Notes: generated from the sequence alone by a model not told the origin. 39,133 nt of DNA from an uncultured Aquabacterium sp. (GCF_913773725.1 NZ_CAJYGK010000081.1:1-39133), one strand, 5' to 3'; shown: positions 9,285 to 18,623, counted from the stretch's first letter. Made by a program: numbers and translations.

Positions 9285-10679
9285 CTACACGCCCTCACGC
9301 CCCATGTCACCGCCCAGGACCTGATAGAGGGTGGCCAGGGCCGACAGCCTGTTGTAGCGGTTCAGCGCCAGGTTGTTCTCGGCTGCCCTGCGGGTTTCCT
9401 GGGCGTCCAGCCAGGTCTTGAGCGGCACCGCGCCGCTGCGGTAGCGGATCTCGCTGAGGCGCTCGGCCTGGCGGGCCGCCTCGACCGCTTCGGACAGGCG
9501 CGCCCCCTGGTCCTCGAACTGTCGCCGCGCCGACAAGGCGTTCTCGACCTCGCTCAGCGCGGTGTACCAGGCCTGGCGGTAGCTCAGCACGCTCAGCTCG
9601 TAATCTGCCTGGGAGATGGCCGTGTTGCGGCGCACATCGCGCCACTGCACGAAAGGCAGCGTCAGGCCGGCCCCCAAGGTGCCGACGGGATCGGTCAGCA
9701 CCTTGGACAAGGCCGTCGTGGCGGTGCCCACGCTGCCGGTCAGCGTGAGCACCGGGTAGGCAGCCGCGCGGACCGCGTCCACCGTCGCGTAGGCCGACTT
9801 GAGCCGCCACTCGGCCGCCTGGACGTCCGGCCTGCGGGTCAGCAACGACGCAGGCAGGCCCGCTGGCACCTCGGGCAAGGGCCCTTCGGGCAGCAACTGG
9901 CTTTCCTCCATGGCCACACCGGGCGGGCCGTCAAAGAGGATGGCCAGCGCGTTGCGCGCCTCGACCCGCTGCTGCAGCCACTGCGTGTGCGCGGCCTCCT
10001 GGGCCGCCAGGGTCTGGCGGGCCTGGGCCAGCTCCAACCCCGATGCAGCGCCGGCCCGGGCCTGGGCCTCCACCAGCCTCAACGTCTGCCGGGCGTAGTC
10101 GATGCTCGCCTGGCTCGCGGCCACGCGCTGGTTCAGGTAGGCCACCTGCCAGTAGGTCCGGGCCGTGGTGGCCACCAGCGCCTGGGCCGTGGCCTGCCGG
10201 TCCTGGGCCGTGGCCATCGCCTCCCATTCCGAGGCCTGGCGTGCGGCCGCCAGTCGCCCCCACAGATCCAGCTCCCAGCTCACACTGCCCGTCAGCGCAC
10301 TGGTGCGGGTCAGGTTGCCATCGCCGTCCAGTTGCCGACTGCCCTGGGTGGAAGCGCGCACCGCCACGGTGGGCAGTTGCGCACTGGCCGCGTTGCCCGC
10401 CACCAGCTGTGCACGCCGCACCCTCAAGGTGGCCTGCGCCAGGTTGTTGTTGCGGGCCAGCGCTTCGTCGATCAGGCGCACCAGCAGCGGGTCGTTCATG
10501 TCCTGCCACCACGGCGAGGGGCGGACCTCGCCTTGCTGCGCGCCCTGGGCTTGCTGGTAGGCCGCGGGCTGCTGCACCGGCGGCACCTCGGGGGCGCCGC
10601 GGTAGGTGGCACACCCGCTCAGCACGGCCAGTGTCACGGCCGTCAGGCTGAGGGAAAAGGATCGTGATGCGCGATTCAT
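9285..10679 (-). CDS. NodT-family outer-membrane efflux lipoprotein
   Basis: A 464-residue outer-membrane factor of the RND/NodT type. A lipoprotein signal peptide ends in the lipobox L-S-G-C with C23 as the lipid-bearing cysteine. Two OEP/TolC repeats follow, rich in Ala, Gln and Arg, with the typical W-W-Q-D and S-W-E-L-D-L-W-G motifs in the first half. It should form the outer-membrane duct of the exporter encoded with the upstream macA and macB. An ATG directly before the chosen one (10682) is an equal alternative. The gap to macB is 73 bases, so co-transcription is likely. Confidence 0.9.
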   Translation of the reverse strand: MNRASRSFSLSLTAVTLAVLSGCATYRGAPEVPPVQQPAAYQQAQGAQQGEVRPSPWWQDMNDPLLVRLIDEALARNNNLAQATLRVRRAQLVAGNAASAQLPTVAVRASTQGSRQLDGDGNLTRTSALTGSVSWELDLWGRLAAARQASEWEAMATAQDRQATAQALVATTARTYWQVAYLNQRVAASQASIDYARQTLRLVEAQARAGAASGLELAQARQTLAAQEAAHTQWLQQRVEARNALAILFDGPPGVAMEESQLLPEGPLPEVPAGLPASLLTRRPDVQAAEWRLKSAYATVDAVRAAAYPVLTLTGSVGTATTALSKVLTDPVGTLGAGLTLPFVQWRDVRRNTAISQADYELSVLSYRQAWYTALSEVENALSARRQFEDQGARLSEAVEAARQAERLSEIRYRSGAVPLKTWLDAQETRRAAENNLALNRYNRLSALATLYQVLGGDMGREGV

Positions 10680-10752
10680 CATGAATGGCTGAAATGCAAG
10701 AGGCCAGGCGGACGGGGGCGGCAAAAGAGAAGGCGACATGGCGGCGAGCCCT

Positions 10753-12705
10753 TCATTGTCGGGCGAGCGCCACGACCGGATCGAGCCGGGCCGCGTTGCG
10801 CGCAGGCAGGAAACCGAACACCACACCGATCAGCGTCGACACGCCGAATGCCGCCACGATCGACGCGGTGGAGTAGACCATGCTGAAGTTGCCGCCCAGA
10901 CGGTCGAAGACCTCGCCGATCAGCAAGGCGATGCCGATGCCCAGCACCCCGCCGATCAGGCACACCAGCACGGCCTCGATCAGGAACTGGCGCAGGATGT
11001 CGCTCTGACGCGCCCCGACCGCCATGCGCACCCCGATCTCCTGCGTGCGCTCGGTGACCGACACCAGCATGATGTTCATCACCCCGATGCCGCCCACGAC
11101 CAGCGAGATCAGCGCAATGGCCGAGACGAGCAGCGTCATGGTCTGCGTGGCGTTGTCGATGGTCTGCCGGATGCTGTCGCTGTTGCGCGTGAAGAAGTCC
11201 TGCACGCCATGGCGCTGCGTCAGCAGGGCCACGATGCCTTGCTCGGCTGCGGCACTCGGCACCTGGTCGCTGATGCGCACGGTGATGTTGCGCAGGTGAT
11301 CCTGCCCCAGCATGCGCTTCATCGCCGTGGTGTAGGGCACCCAGATGTTGAGCGCATCGCTGCTGCCCATGGCCGACTCCAGCGGCGCGGTCACGCCGAT
11401 CACGCGTACCGGCACACTGCCCAGGAAGATGACCTGGCCGACTGCCTCCTCGCCGGGCGAGAACAGCGCCCGGCGGGTGTTCGGGTCGATCACTGCCTCC
11501 TGCCCCAGACGGGCCACGCTGCTGGCGTCGAAGCCCTGTCCGTCGGCCAGCGTGTAGCCCTTGACGCGGAAAAACGATTCGCTGACACCCGACACGGTGG
11601 CCGTGGCCTCGATGTTGCCGCGTCGGCTGGTCACGCTCGTGCTGACGTTGGGGCTCACGCTGTCGACATAGATCAGACGCGCCAGGGCCTGGGCATCGGC
11701 GGGCACCAGGGTACGGATGGTGGCCGCGCGCCGGTCGCCGAAGTTGCGCCCCGGAAAGATGTCGATGGTGTTGGTGCCCATCGCACTGATGTCCTTGAGG
11801 ATGCGCTCGCGCGAACCCTGCCCCAGCGCGACCACCGACACCACCGACGCGATGCCGATGACGATGCCGAGCATGGTCAGCAGCGTGCGAAGGCGGTGGC
11901 CCGCCATGGCGCGCAGGGCCATGGTGAGGGCCTCGGCCAGGCGGTCCCAGTGGGCGTGCAGCCACGATCCGGCAGCCCGGTCGCGCGCGGGTGGCGCGGC
12001 GGGCACCGGCGCGGCCTCGCCTTGCCGACGGTCGGCCACGATGCGGCCATCGCTGATCTCGATGATGCGCTGGGCGTGGCTGGCCACCTGGGCATCGTGC
12101 GTCACCAGGATGATGGTGTGACCGTCGGCATGCAGTTCGCGCAGGATGCGCATGACCTCGGCGCCACTGGCGCTGTCGAGTGCCCCGGTGGGCTCGTCGG
12201 CCAGGATGACGTCGCCGCCGTTCATCAGCGCCCGCGCGATGCTGACACGCTGCTGCTGGCCACCCGACAGCTGCCCCGGACGGTGTCCTGTCCGCTCGCC
12301 CAACCCCAGTCGCTGCAACAGGGCCTGCGCTCGCGCATGGCGCTCTGCGGGCGGCATGCCCGCGTAGATGGCGGGGATCTCGACGTTGCCCTCGGCCGTC
12401 AGGTCGCCCATCAGGTGATAGCGCTGGAAGATGAAGCCGAAATGCTCGCGACGCAGGCGCGCCAGCTCATCCGGCTCGAGGGCCGCGGTCGACTGCCCGG
12501 CCACCTCGTACGACCCGCGTGTCGGGCGGTCCAGGCATCCCAGGATGTTCATCAAGGTCGACTTGCCCGACCCCGAGGCGCCCATGATGGCGACCATCTC
12601 CCCGGCCTCGATGCGCAGGTCGATGCCTTTGAGCACCGCCACCGTGCCATCACCCGACGGGAACTCGCGCCAGAGGTCTTGCACCTCCAACAATGCCTTG
12701 CCCAT
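10753..12705 (-). CDS. macB: MacB-type ABC transporter, ATPase-permease fusion
   Basis: A 650-residue MacB. The N-terminal ATPase shows Walker [10 protein letters not shown] at 42-50, signature L-S-G-G-Q at 146-150 and Walker B I-L-A-D-E-P near 167-172. A first membrane helix near 280-300, a large periplasmic MacB-PCD domain and three C-terminal FtsX helices follow. Known role: mechanotransmission-driven export of macrolides, lipopeptides or toxins together with MacA and an outer-membrane duct. An ATG at 12717, right after the macA stop codon, is an alternative start; 12705 begins directly at the conserved N-terminus. The real cargo is unknown. Confidence 0.92.
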   Translation of the reverse strand: MGKALLEVQDLWREFPSGDGTVAVLKGIDLRIEAGEMVAIMGASGSGKSTLMNILGCLDRPTRGSYEVAGQSTAALEPDELARLRREHFGFIFQRYHLMGDLTAEGNVEIPAIYAGMPPAERHARAQALLQRLGLGERTGHRPGQLSGGQQQRVSIARALMNGGDVILADEPTGALDSASGAEVMRILRELHADGHTIILVTHDAQVASHAQRIIEISDGRIVADRRQGEAAPVPAAPPARDRAAGSWLHAHWDRLAEALTMALRAMAGHRLRTLLTMLGIVIGIASVVSVVALGQGSRERILKDISAMGTNTIDIFPGRNFGDRRAATIRTLVPADAQALARLIYVDSVSPNVSTSVTSRRGNIEATATVSGVSESFFRVKGYTLADGQGFDASSVARLGQEAVIDPNTRRALFSPGEEAVGQVIFLGSVPVRVIGVTAPLESAMGSSDALNIWVPYTTAMKRMLGQDHLRNITVRISDQVPSAAAEQGIVALLTQRHGVQDFFTRNSDSIRQTIDNATQTMTLLVSAIALISLVVGGIGVMNIMLVSVTERTQEIGVRMAVGARQSDILRQFLIEAVLVCLIGGVLGIGIALLIGEVFDRLGGNFSMVYSTASIVAAFGVSTLIGVVFGFLPARNAARLDPVVALARQ

Positions 12706-12718
12706 GGTCGGCCCCATG

Positions 12719-13948
12719 TCAGAACATGGGCGGGCCACCGCGGCCCGACTGGGCCGGCTTGCCGCTCGCATCCCCGATCACGACCCGCTCGCCTTCCTTC
12801 AACCCCTCCAGCACCTGGGCCTGCACGCGGTTGTTCAGGCCCACGCGCACCTGCCGCGTCACCACCTGCTCATCCTGTCCGCGCGTGCCTTCCAGCACCT
12901 TCACGGTGTAGCGGCCGTCCTTGCCACGCGCACCCAGGGCCGTGGCCGGCACCACCAGCGTCGCCGGTGCCCGCGAGGCCACCACCGAGACCTGCGCCGT
13001 CATGTCGATGCGCAGCTTGTGATCCGGATTGGGGACGGTGAAGCGCCCGTTGTAGTAGATGGCCGAGGTGGTCGACGAGCTGCTGCTGGTCGCGCTCGTG
13101 GTGCTCGATGTCTCGGCCTGTTCGGCCTCGGTCGAGGGCTCGATGCTCAGCAGCCGGGCGTCGTAACGCCGGTCGGGCTCGCCCATGATGGTGAAGTACA
13201 CCGGCATGTCCGGCTTGATCTTCACGACATCGGCTTCCGAGATCTGAGCGCGGATCAGCATGGTGTCGAGTTGCGCCAACTTGATCAGCGTGGGCGCAGA
13301 TTGCGCTGCGTTCACGGTCTGGCCTTCCTTGCGCACCACGGCGATCACCACGCCGTCCATCGGCGCGACGATGCGCGTGTAGCCGAGGTTGGTTCTGGCC
13401 GTGTCGACCGCAATGCGCGCCTGTTCGATCTGGGCGTCCAGCTCCGCCAGGGCCGCACGCGTGGTCTCCACCGTGGCCTGCGCCGCCTCCAGATCAGCTT
13501 TTGAGCCAGCATCCTCCTTCACGAGGGCCTGAACCCGCCGCAGTGCCAGCTCGTATTGCACCAGCTGGGCCTGTCGCGAGCGCTTCTGTGCCGCGAGCAC
13601 GGCGACCTGCGCCTCGGCGTTGCGCAAATCGTTCTGCTGCTTGGTCGAGTCGATCTCGGCGACCAGATCCCCCTTGCGGATGGCCTGCCCCAACTCGACA
13701 TGCAGCTTGCGGATCTGGCCCGTGGCCTGAGCACCGACATCGACCTGCTGGATGGCCTGGATTGAGCCCGTGGCCAGCACGGTGTCCTCCAGATCCTGCC
13801 GGGTGACCGGCGCCGTGATCACCTGCGGTGCCGGCGGCGGCGTGAAGTACTGCTTGCGCACCCACCACCCTGCGCCCAGAAGGAAGACGACCAGGACCCC
13901 CAATCGCCAGCCCTTGAACCACCCTGTTCTTGTGTTCATCTTGCTCAT
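12719..13948 (-). CDS. macA: MacA-type periplasmic adaptor (membrane-fusion protein)
   Basis: A 409-residue adaptor with one N-terminal membrane anchor (about 14-30), a beta-barrel/lipoyl half-motif, a coiled-coil hairpin (about 95-175) and the returning lipoyl half with A-P-M-D-G-V-V. A low-complexity Ser/Thr stretch lies near residues 280-297, before the Y-Y-N-G segment of the membrane-proximal domain. It links MacB to the outer-membrane NodT protein. The gene is first in the operon and its stop is within a few bases of the macB start, indicating coupled translation. An in-frame ATG three codons downstream (13939) is an alternative. Confidence 0.92.
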   Translation of the reverse strand: MSKMNTRTGWFKGWRLGVLVVFLLGAGWWVRKQYFTPPPAPQVITAPVTRQDLEDTVLATGSIQAIQQVDVGAQATGQIRKLHVELGQAIRKGDLVAEIDSTKQQNDLRNAEAQVAVLAAQKRSRQAQLVQYELALRRVQALVKEDAGSKADLEAAQATVETTRAALAELDAQIEQARIAVDTARTNLGYTRIVAPMDGVVIAVVRKEGQTVNAAQSAPTLIKLAQLDTMLIRAQISEADVVKIKPDMPVYFTIMGEPDRRYDARLLSIEPSTEAEQAETSSTTSATSSSSSTTSAIYYNGRFTVPNPDHKLRIDMTAQVSVVASRAPATLVVPATALGARGKDGRYTVKVLEGTRGQDEQVVTRQVRVGLNNRVQAQVLEGLKEGERVVIGDASGKPAQSGRGGPPMF

Positions 13949-13966
13949 GCGGGCAGTGTGCGCCCG

Positions 13967-14018
13967 CCCGGTTGACGTTCAGCAAAGCGCAGGTTAATGC
14001 AATGTAAAGTCAACCGGG
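13967..14018. promoter_or_regulatory. Perfect 10-bp inverted repeat upstream of macA
   Basis: CCCGGTTGAC at 13967-13976 is repeated in exact inverted form at 14009-14018, with 32 AT-richer bases between. The arms flank the likely macA promoter, only about 19-70 bases upstream of the macA start. Each arm contains a TTGAC word, so a -35 element may overlap either one, but no convincing -10 was fixed. An operator pair or looped repressor site is possible; a terminator is unlikely because the loop is long and no T-run follows. Confidence 0.4.
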
Positions 14019-14040
14019 TGTCACACCGAACGCCGCCAGG

Positions 14041-14974
14041 CTAGAACCCCACCTGTCCGGACACGTACAGCCCTTGTTGTTGACGCTGGCCCACGATCTG
14101 GCCCAGGTTGACCCAGGCGGCCGTCAGGCTGGCATGCGGCAAAGGAAACCAGGCCACGAACATGTCCCATGCCGCTTCCTCACGCAGCGCAGCCGTGGCC
14201 GCATCACGGGTCTGGAGCGCATTCGGCCGCGCCCGGTATTCGGCGCCCACCACCAGGTCATCTCGCAACATCAGTCCCAGACTGACTTCCAGCATCGGCC
14301 GGAACCCGACCTGTGACGGGCCACCAAAGCCGATGAGGCCGAAGTGATTGGCGCGCGTCCACCGAACGGCCGCGTTGGCCAGCACATTCAGGCCGCCCGC
14401 TGCGCCCAGCCACAGCTTCGTCGCGGCCACATACACGTCGTTGCCGGCAAGGTCGCGCGCGCCGAGACTGCGCACCAGCCCCCCATCCGCCGTCTGCTTG
14501 TGCATGACGCCGACGCTCACTTGTGGATACCACCGATCCTGGTCGTAGACGGCGTCCCCCACCAAACGGAGCTTGGCCCCCACCGTCGTCATCTCCAGCG
14601 ACCGATCCGGCACGACGTCCCCCCGCCCGGAAGCTCCATCGCGACAGGCTCAGCTCGAGTCGGTCCCTCACGCCGATGGCCACGCCTGCCGCCCTCAGCG
14701 CGTAGCCGGCCTGGGTGGACAGGTGGGTCACATGGACCGACGCACCCGTCTGGTCGCTGCTGCCACGCCCGCCGATCACGGCCCACGGCACCAGCCCCCC
14801 GCCGGCCGCGCCCTCCACCTGTGTCACCCCGTAGGTGCCCAGCAAGCGGTCGCCCGCATGGACCGGCCCGGCCAGCGCCATGGCGGCCGCGGCAGCAAAC
14901 GCCGCCCAAGGGCCGCGACCCGCACACATCGGCTTGGAATGAACGTCGACCGACCGACACCGAGAACAAAGCAT
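14041..14974 (-). pseudogene. DUF3034 family outer-membrane/periplasmic protein gene, frameshifted
   Basis: Two overlapping frames together encode one DUF3034 protein. The N-terminal frame (from ATG 14974 or, better placed for the signal peptide, 14929) gives a signal peptide ending A-H-A, then G-D-R-L-L-G-T-Y-G-V-T-Q-V-E-G-A-A-G-G-G and E-L-S-L-S-R. It loses homology near 14625. The C-terminal frame picks up with V-V-P-D-R-S-L-E-M and runs to the TAG at 14041 through the family's Y-D-Q-D-R-W-Y-P-Q, Y-V-A-A-T-K-L and W-D-M-F-V-A-W-F-P motifs. A run of six G (six C on the + strand, about 14619-14625) lies at the break, and removing one base restores a continuous frame. It may be a real mutation, a phase-variable tract or a sequencing error. 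Function of the family is unknown. Confidence 0.75.
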
Positions 14975-15102
14975 GTTGTGCGATCCTGCAAGAAACCGAC
15001 CGAAAGTCCGGGTTGTTCAGCACCTCTTATCGGTCCTGGATCGGCAAAGATGAAGGCACGCAACCCTGTTCCGCGTTTCCGCGGGGGGATCATGCTCGCC
15101 TC

Positions 15103-15531
15103 ATGCGCTGCCGCCCTCTGATCTGCATTCCTTTCTGTCTTCTGGTGCTGCTCTCGGCATGCGCGGCGCCATCCCGGGCCCCGCTCTACCAGCGCCTGGG
15201 TGGAGAGGCCAACCTGCGCAGCTTCATCGGCCGAACGCTGGATCGCATGGCGAGCGACCCGCGCGGGGGGCGCTCCTTCGACGGGATCAACATGCAGACG
15301 CTCAAACTCAATGTCGGCAACCACGTCTGCCAGGTGGCCGACGGCCCCTGCATCTACGACGGCGAGACCATGGTCAACGCCCACGCTCAGTCGGACATCG
15401 GGGGGACCGAGTTCGACATGATGGTCGCCATCCTGCGCGAGGAGATGGTCCGCGCCGGCGTTCCACAGGACGCGCGCAACGAGCTGCTGCGCCGTCTGGC
15501 ACCAGCGCGCCGCGACATCGTTGTCCGATGA
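15103..15531 (+). CDS. Lipoprotein with group 1 truncated-haemoglobin-like domain
   Basis: A 142-residue exported protein. Residues 1-20 are a lipoprotein signal peptide ending L-L-S-A-C (C20). The globin part starts with L-Y-Q-R-L-G-G-E, the usual N-terminus of truncated haemoglobins, and has an A-H-A-Q-S-D-I-G-G-T-E-F-D segment aligning with the F-helix, so H94 is the probable proximal haem ligand. Most truncated haemoglobins are cytoplasmic, so a lipid-anchored one is unusual. Its stop overlaps the start of the cupredoxin gene (ATGA). The best ribosome-like sequence (a G-run at about 15082-15087) is nearer an upstream ATG at 15091 that opens only a nine-residue frame. Confidence 0.78.
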   Translation: MRCRPLICIPFCLLVLLSACAAPSRAPLYQRLGGEANLRSFIGRTLDRMASDPRGGRSFDGINMQTLKLNVGNHVCQVADGPCIYDGETMVNAHAQSDIGGTEFDMMVAILREEMVRAGVPQDARNELLRRLAPARRDIVVR

Positions 15532-16160
15532 GCCTGACCCCACCTTCCTTCATGCGCGCCTTCCTCCGCCCCCATGCAATCAGCCCTGCGATCACGGGCG
15601 CCTGCTTCCTCTCCCCGCTCCTTGCCCTGGCCGCACCTCAGGTCTTCGTGGTGACAGACGGCGCAGGACAGCCCGTTCGGGCCGCCGCACTGTCCGTGTT
15701 CGTGCACGGTGCTCCCGCTGCGGCGCCCCCGGGCACCCTGGCTGTGATGGGCCAGCGAAACAAGTCCTTCGATCCCTCGATCCTCGTGATCCAGACCGGC
15801 ACCCAGGTCAGCTTTCCGAATTTCGACACCGTGCGGCACCACGTGTACTCGTTCTCGCCGACGCGCCCGTTCGAGATCAAGCTCTACAGCGGCACGCCGG
15901 CTCAGCCGGTTCTGTTCGACAAGCCGGGCACCGCCACGCTGGGCTGCAACATCCACGATCGCATGCTGGCCTTCATCCACGTCGTGGACACGGCGCATTT
16001 CGGCCTGTCCAACCCAGAGGGACACGTGACGCTGGACCTGCCGGTGGGAGAGCACCTGGCTCGCGTCTGGACCCCTGCCATGGGTGAGAAGAGCGCCGGA
16101 CAGGCGTGGCGTTTTTCAACCGGCCGGGGCACCGTCACGCTGAAACTGGTGCCGCCCTGA
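15528..16160 (+). CDS. Periplasmic cupredoxin-like protein ('methylamine utilization protein' family)
   Basis: A 210-residue protein with a signal peptide of about 36 residues. The cupredoxin core carries type-1 copper ligands: a His in R-H-H-V-Y (H104/H105) and the C140-x-x-H143-x-x-M146 arrangement in G-C-N-I-H-D-R-M, as in plastocyanin-like proteins. A C-terminal beta-rich extension follows. It overlaps the globin gene by four bases, indicating translational coupling and a shared role, plausibly periplasmic electron transfer. Database names for this family mention methylamine utilization, but no methylamine dehydrogenase genes are present, so that name should not be taken as function. Confidence 0.8.
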   Translation: MSLTPPSFMRAFLRPHAISPAITGACFLSPLLALAAPQVFVVTDGAGQPVRAAALSVFVHGAPAAAPPGTLAVMGQRNKSFDPSILVIQTGTQVSFPNFDTVRHHVYSFSPTRPFEIKLYSGTPAQPVLFDKPGTATLGCNIHDRMLAFIHVVDTAHFGLSNPEGHVTLDLPVGEHLARVWTPAMGEKSAGQAWRFSTGRGTVTLKLVPP

Positions 16161-16302
16161 CCCGATCGGGGGCACCGTCACACGCCGTTCACATTCGGCC
16201 GCGATACTGTGCATGTCGACGGCCCCACGGGCCACGGGAAACACCACAGATTCTGCCGACGGACGCCGCGGAGAGCCCCTGTGTCCCGACGACACCCCAG
16301 CT

Positions 16303-16334
16303 CGGCCTGCCTCACTCGGCAGGCCGTTGTTTTT
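16303..16334 (+). terminator. Rho-independent terminator
   Basis: A perfect 9-bp stem (16303-16311 with 16318-16326, loop TCACTC) is followed by TTGTTTTT. It ends + strand transcription about 143 bases after the cupredoxin gene and overlaps the 3' end of the convergent asparaginase gene. The 142 bases between the cupredoxin stop and this stem hold no gene I can support. Confidence 0.85.
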
Positions 16335-17286
16335 GCAGCAGCGCCAGCACCAGGGCCACCCGGGCCTGCGCTGGCGTCAGCGGGCCGCACGCGGGCCAGC
16401 GATCCCCCTCCCGCGCCATCACCCCCCCCTTCGCCACCCGCGTGCTGCGCCACACCGCGACGCCTTGGGCTTCGGCACGGCGCAAGGCGGCCTCCAGCGC
16501 TTCGTGCACCGTGCCATGGCCGGTGCCCGCCACGATCAACCCCCGCAATGGCGACTGCGGCGTCCCGTGTGCGCACAGGGCGTCCACCACCCAGCCATCG
16601 GCATCGGCATGGCTGGTGATCACCTCGACACGCGGTGGCTCGGCCACGGACATCCGGCTCCACCCCATCCCGTCGCACGGTGGCCAGGGCCGGCTCCAGC
16701 CCTCGGCACCACAGGGCATGCCGTTCTCTCGCAGATCTGCCAGGGGCGCCACCTCGCCCCCGTTGAACGCATCCACAGCCAGAGTGTGCACCTTGCGAAC
16801 CGCCGCGCCCGGCCACACCCGCCCGCCGAGCACCGCCACCACGCCGCCCAGGCCGTCTTCGGCTGCAGCGCGCGCCACCCGCACCGCATCACGCAGGTTG
16901 GCCGGTCCATCGGCATCCGGCGCCGTCGCAGGACGCATCGCCGCGGTCAGCACCACGGGCTTGCGACCATCGTGCAGGGCCTGCAACAGCCAGGCGGTCT
17001 CCTCCAGGGTGTCCGTCCCGTGGGTGACCACCACCCCGGCCACATCTGTGCGGGCCAGCGCCTGGTCCAAAGCTGCTGCCAGCGCCTGCCAGACCGCCCA
17101 GCGCATGTCCTTGCTGTCGATCTGCGCCACCTGCATCCATTCCAGCGCTTCCGCGGCCAGCTCGGGCACGGCGGCCAGCAGTTCCCCCACATCGCGCTGC
17201 GCCGCAACGTAATGCCAGGACCGAGCGGGGTCAGAGCCCGTCCCGGCGATCGTCCCCCCTGTCCCCAGAATCACCACTTTGCGCAT
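16312..17286 (-). CDS. L-asparaginase
   Basis: A 324-residue asparaginase of the bacterial type I/II superfamily. The catalytic nucleophile region is G-T-G-G-T-I-A-G with T12; the second catalytic triad segment is T88-H-G-T-D92 followed by T-L-E-E-T. A lysine in A-V-R-K matches the remaining catalytic position. There is no signal peptide, so it is probably cytoplasmic, hydrolysing asparagine to aspartate and ammonia. The ATG at 17286 begins right at the conserved M-R-K-V-V-I-L strand; the open frame upstream has no conserved sequence. It is divergent from lexA, whose SOS box lies about 40 bases upstream of its start. Confidence 0.88.
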   Translation of the reverse strand: MRKVVILGTGGTIAGTGSDPARSWHYVAAQRDVGELLAAVPELAAEALEWMQVAQIDSKDMRWAVWQALAAALDQALARTDVAGVVVTHGTDTLEETAWLLQALHDGRKPVVLTAAMRPATAPDADGPANLRDAVRVARAAAEDGLGGVVAVLGGRVWPGAAVRKVHTLAVDAFNGGEVAPLADLRENGMPCGAEGWSRPWPPCDGMGWSRMSVAEPPRVEVITSHADADGWVVDALCAHGTPQSPLRGLIVAGTGHGTVHEALEAALRRAEAQGVAVWRSTRVAKGGVMAREGDRWPACGPLTPAQARVALVLALLQKQRPAE

Positions 17287-17307
17287 CGGTCTTTCCGTTC
17301 TCGCTAC

Positions 17308-17335
17308 TGGACAAAGCCACAGCCCTGTATAAAAT
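17308..17335 (+). promoter_or_regulatory. lexA promoter
   Basis: A TGGACA -35-like hexamer (17308-17313) and TAAAAT -10-like hexamer (17330-17335) are separated by 16 bases. The -10 lies inside the LexA box, as expected for a self-repressed promoter. Confidence 0.6.
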
Positions 17336-17340
17336 GACAG
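17325..17340 (+). promoter_or_regulatory. LexA (SOS) box
   Basis: CTGT-ATAAAATG-ACAG matches the CTGT-N8-ACAG LexA consensus at all eight outer positions, with an AT-rich centre. It lies 36 bases upstream of the lexA start codon and covers the -10 region. It is also 38 bases upstream of the divergent asparaginase start, so that gene could be touched by the same repressor. Confidence 0.92.
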
Positions 17341-17376
17341 CCACAACGACAGCTTCCGTCATCGGGCCGCCCTGCG

Positions 17377-18084
17377 ATGCAGAACGATAAACCCAAACTC
17401 ACGCCGCGCCAGCAGCAGATCTTCGAACTGATCCAGCAGGCCATCGCGCGCACCGGCTCCCCGCCCACGCGGGCCGAGATCGCGTCCGAACTGGGATTCC
17501 GTTCGGCCAACGCCGCTGAAGAGCACCTGCAGGCACTGGCTCGCAAGGGTGTGATCGAACTCGTGGGAGGCACATCGCGGGGCATCCGGCTCAAGGCCGA
17601 CACGCTGCGCCACATCAACGAAGGCCGGCAACGCGCCTCCTCGCGTTCCGAAGGTGCACTGCCTTTCACCCTGTCTCTGCCCGGGCTCGAACAACTGGTG
17701 CTGCCCCTCGTGGGGCGCGTGGCCGCGGGCCAGCCTATCCTGGCTCAGGAACACGTCGAGCAGACTTATGCAGTCGAGCCCAGCCTGTTCAGTCGACGTC
17801 CCGACTACCTGTTGCGCGTCAAGGGCATGAGCATGAAGGACGTCGGCATCCTGGATGGGGACCTGCTCGCCGTGGCCCGGGCACGTGAAGCCCGTAACGG
17901 CCAGATCGTGGTAGCCCGGTTGGGCGACGAAGTGACGGTCAAGCGTTTTCAGCGAACGGCAGAGGGCGTCATGCTGCTGCCAGAGAACCCCGACTTTCAA
18001 CCCATCCTGGTGCCACCCGAGCACCCCGACTTCGAGCTCGAGGGGCTGGCGGTCGGCCTGATCCGCAATCAGCTCTTGAACTGA
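17377..18084 (+). CDS. lexA: LexA SOS repressor
   Basis: A 235-residue LexA. The N-terminal winged helix (1-75) contains L-T-P-R-Q-Q-Q-I-F and the recognition helix around [11 protein letters not shown]. The self-cleavage site is A117-G118 in R-V-A-A-G, the catalytic serine is S152 in K-G-M-S-M, and the general-base lysine is K189 in V-K-R-F. It is longer than the E. coli protein because of a longer linker, as is usual in beta-proteobacteria. It represses DNA-damage genes and its own promoter through the box at 17325-17340. Confidence 0.97.
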   Translation: MQNDKPKLTPRQQQIFELIQQAIARTGSPPTRAEIASELGFRSANAAEEHLQALARKGVIELVGGTSRGIRLKADTLRHINEGRQRASSRSEGALPFTLSLPGLEQLVLPLVGRVAAGQPILAQEHVEQTYAVEPSLFSRRPDYLLRVKGMSMKDVGILDGDLLAVARAREARNGQIVVARLGDEVTVKRFQRTAEGVMLLPENPDFQPILVPPEHPDFELEGLAVGLIRNQLLN

Positions 18085-18220
18085 GCGCCGGCACCTGTCG
18101 GTGCCGTTGTCCTGGTCACCGCACGGGTGGCGGGCATTCGCACGCATCTACAGCGTGCAATCCCGTGCGCTGACCTTCTTTCGAATCCTGCCGAACTTCG
18201 TCAGCAGTCAGGAGTTCACC

Positions 18221-18601
18221 ATGATTCATCATTTCGCTCGGGCCCTGGCCGTACGCGAACAGGCGCCTCGCCCTCTGCCTCAGGAGCCGTTCTGGTCGCA
18301 GGACAGCGCCCACGGCCCTGCGACAACCGAGGACAAGGGGCAGCGTCGGCCCATCCGACCGAGACCATTGACCCCCTGGCAGGTGCGCCCTGCACCGGGT
18401 GGCGCCTCGGACACGCCCTCTTCCCCGAACGAGCAGCCCACGGTAGACAGCGCACACCTGAGCGGGCACCGGGCCTCCGCATGCGGGGTCCGCATTTGCA
18501 CCGACCCCGCCGATGCGCGACGCACGGTGATCGCAGGGCGCTTCGCAGCGGTCTGTGCCGCGCTCGACCGACTGGTGCGCGAGCAGGAAGCCCTGGCCTG
18601 A
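18221..18601 (+). CDS. Hypothetical protein downstream of lexA
   Basis: A 126-residue protein. The ATG at 18221 was chosen because CAGGAG lies just before it; the frame extends upstream but without a better start. The middle (about 20-85) is rich in Pro, Ser and Arg and probably disordered. The C-terminal 35 residues form a likely helix (A-D-A-R-R-T-V-I-A-G-R-F-A-A-V-C) that looks like the conserved part. No membrane segment. It lies 136 bases after lexA in the same direction, so SOS co-regulation is possible, but no second LexA box is seen and the function is unknown. Confidence 0.6.
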   Translation: MIHHFARALAVREQAPRPLPQEPFWSQDSAHGPATTEDKGQRRPIRPRPLTPWQVRPAPGGASDTPSSPNEQPTVDSAHLSGHRASACGVRICTDPADARRTVIAGRFAAVCAALDRLVREQEALA

Positions 18602-18623
18602 CGCGTCCCGCGCGGAGAGAACA

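Noticed and set aside
10738-13041. A 767-codon plus-strand frame opposite macA-macB
   Set aside because: Antisense shadow of macB with His/Arg/Asp-rich low-complexity product and no domain.
15528-16160. Taking the cupredoxin as a methylamine utilization gene
   Set aside because: No methylamine dehydrogenase or mau genes are nearby; the name is a family label only.
16212-16300. Words such as GGAAAC and GGACGC that recall a c-di-GMP-I riboswitch or GGAGAG of a glycine riboswitch
   Set aside because: The order, spacing and stems of neither aptamer can be drawn, no gene follows on the + strand, and no good promoter is seen, so only the terminator is called.
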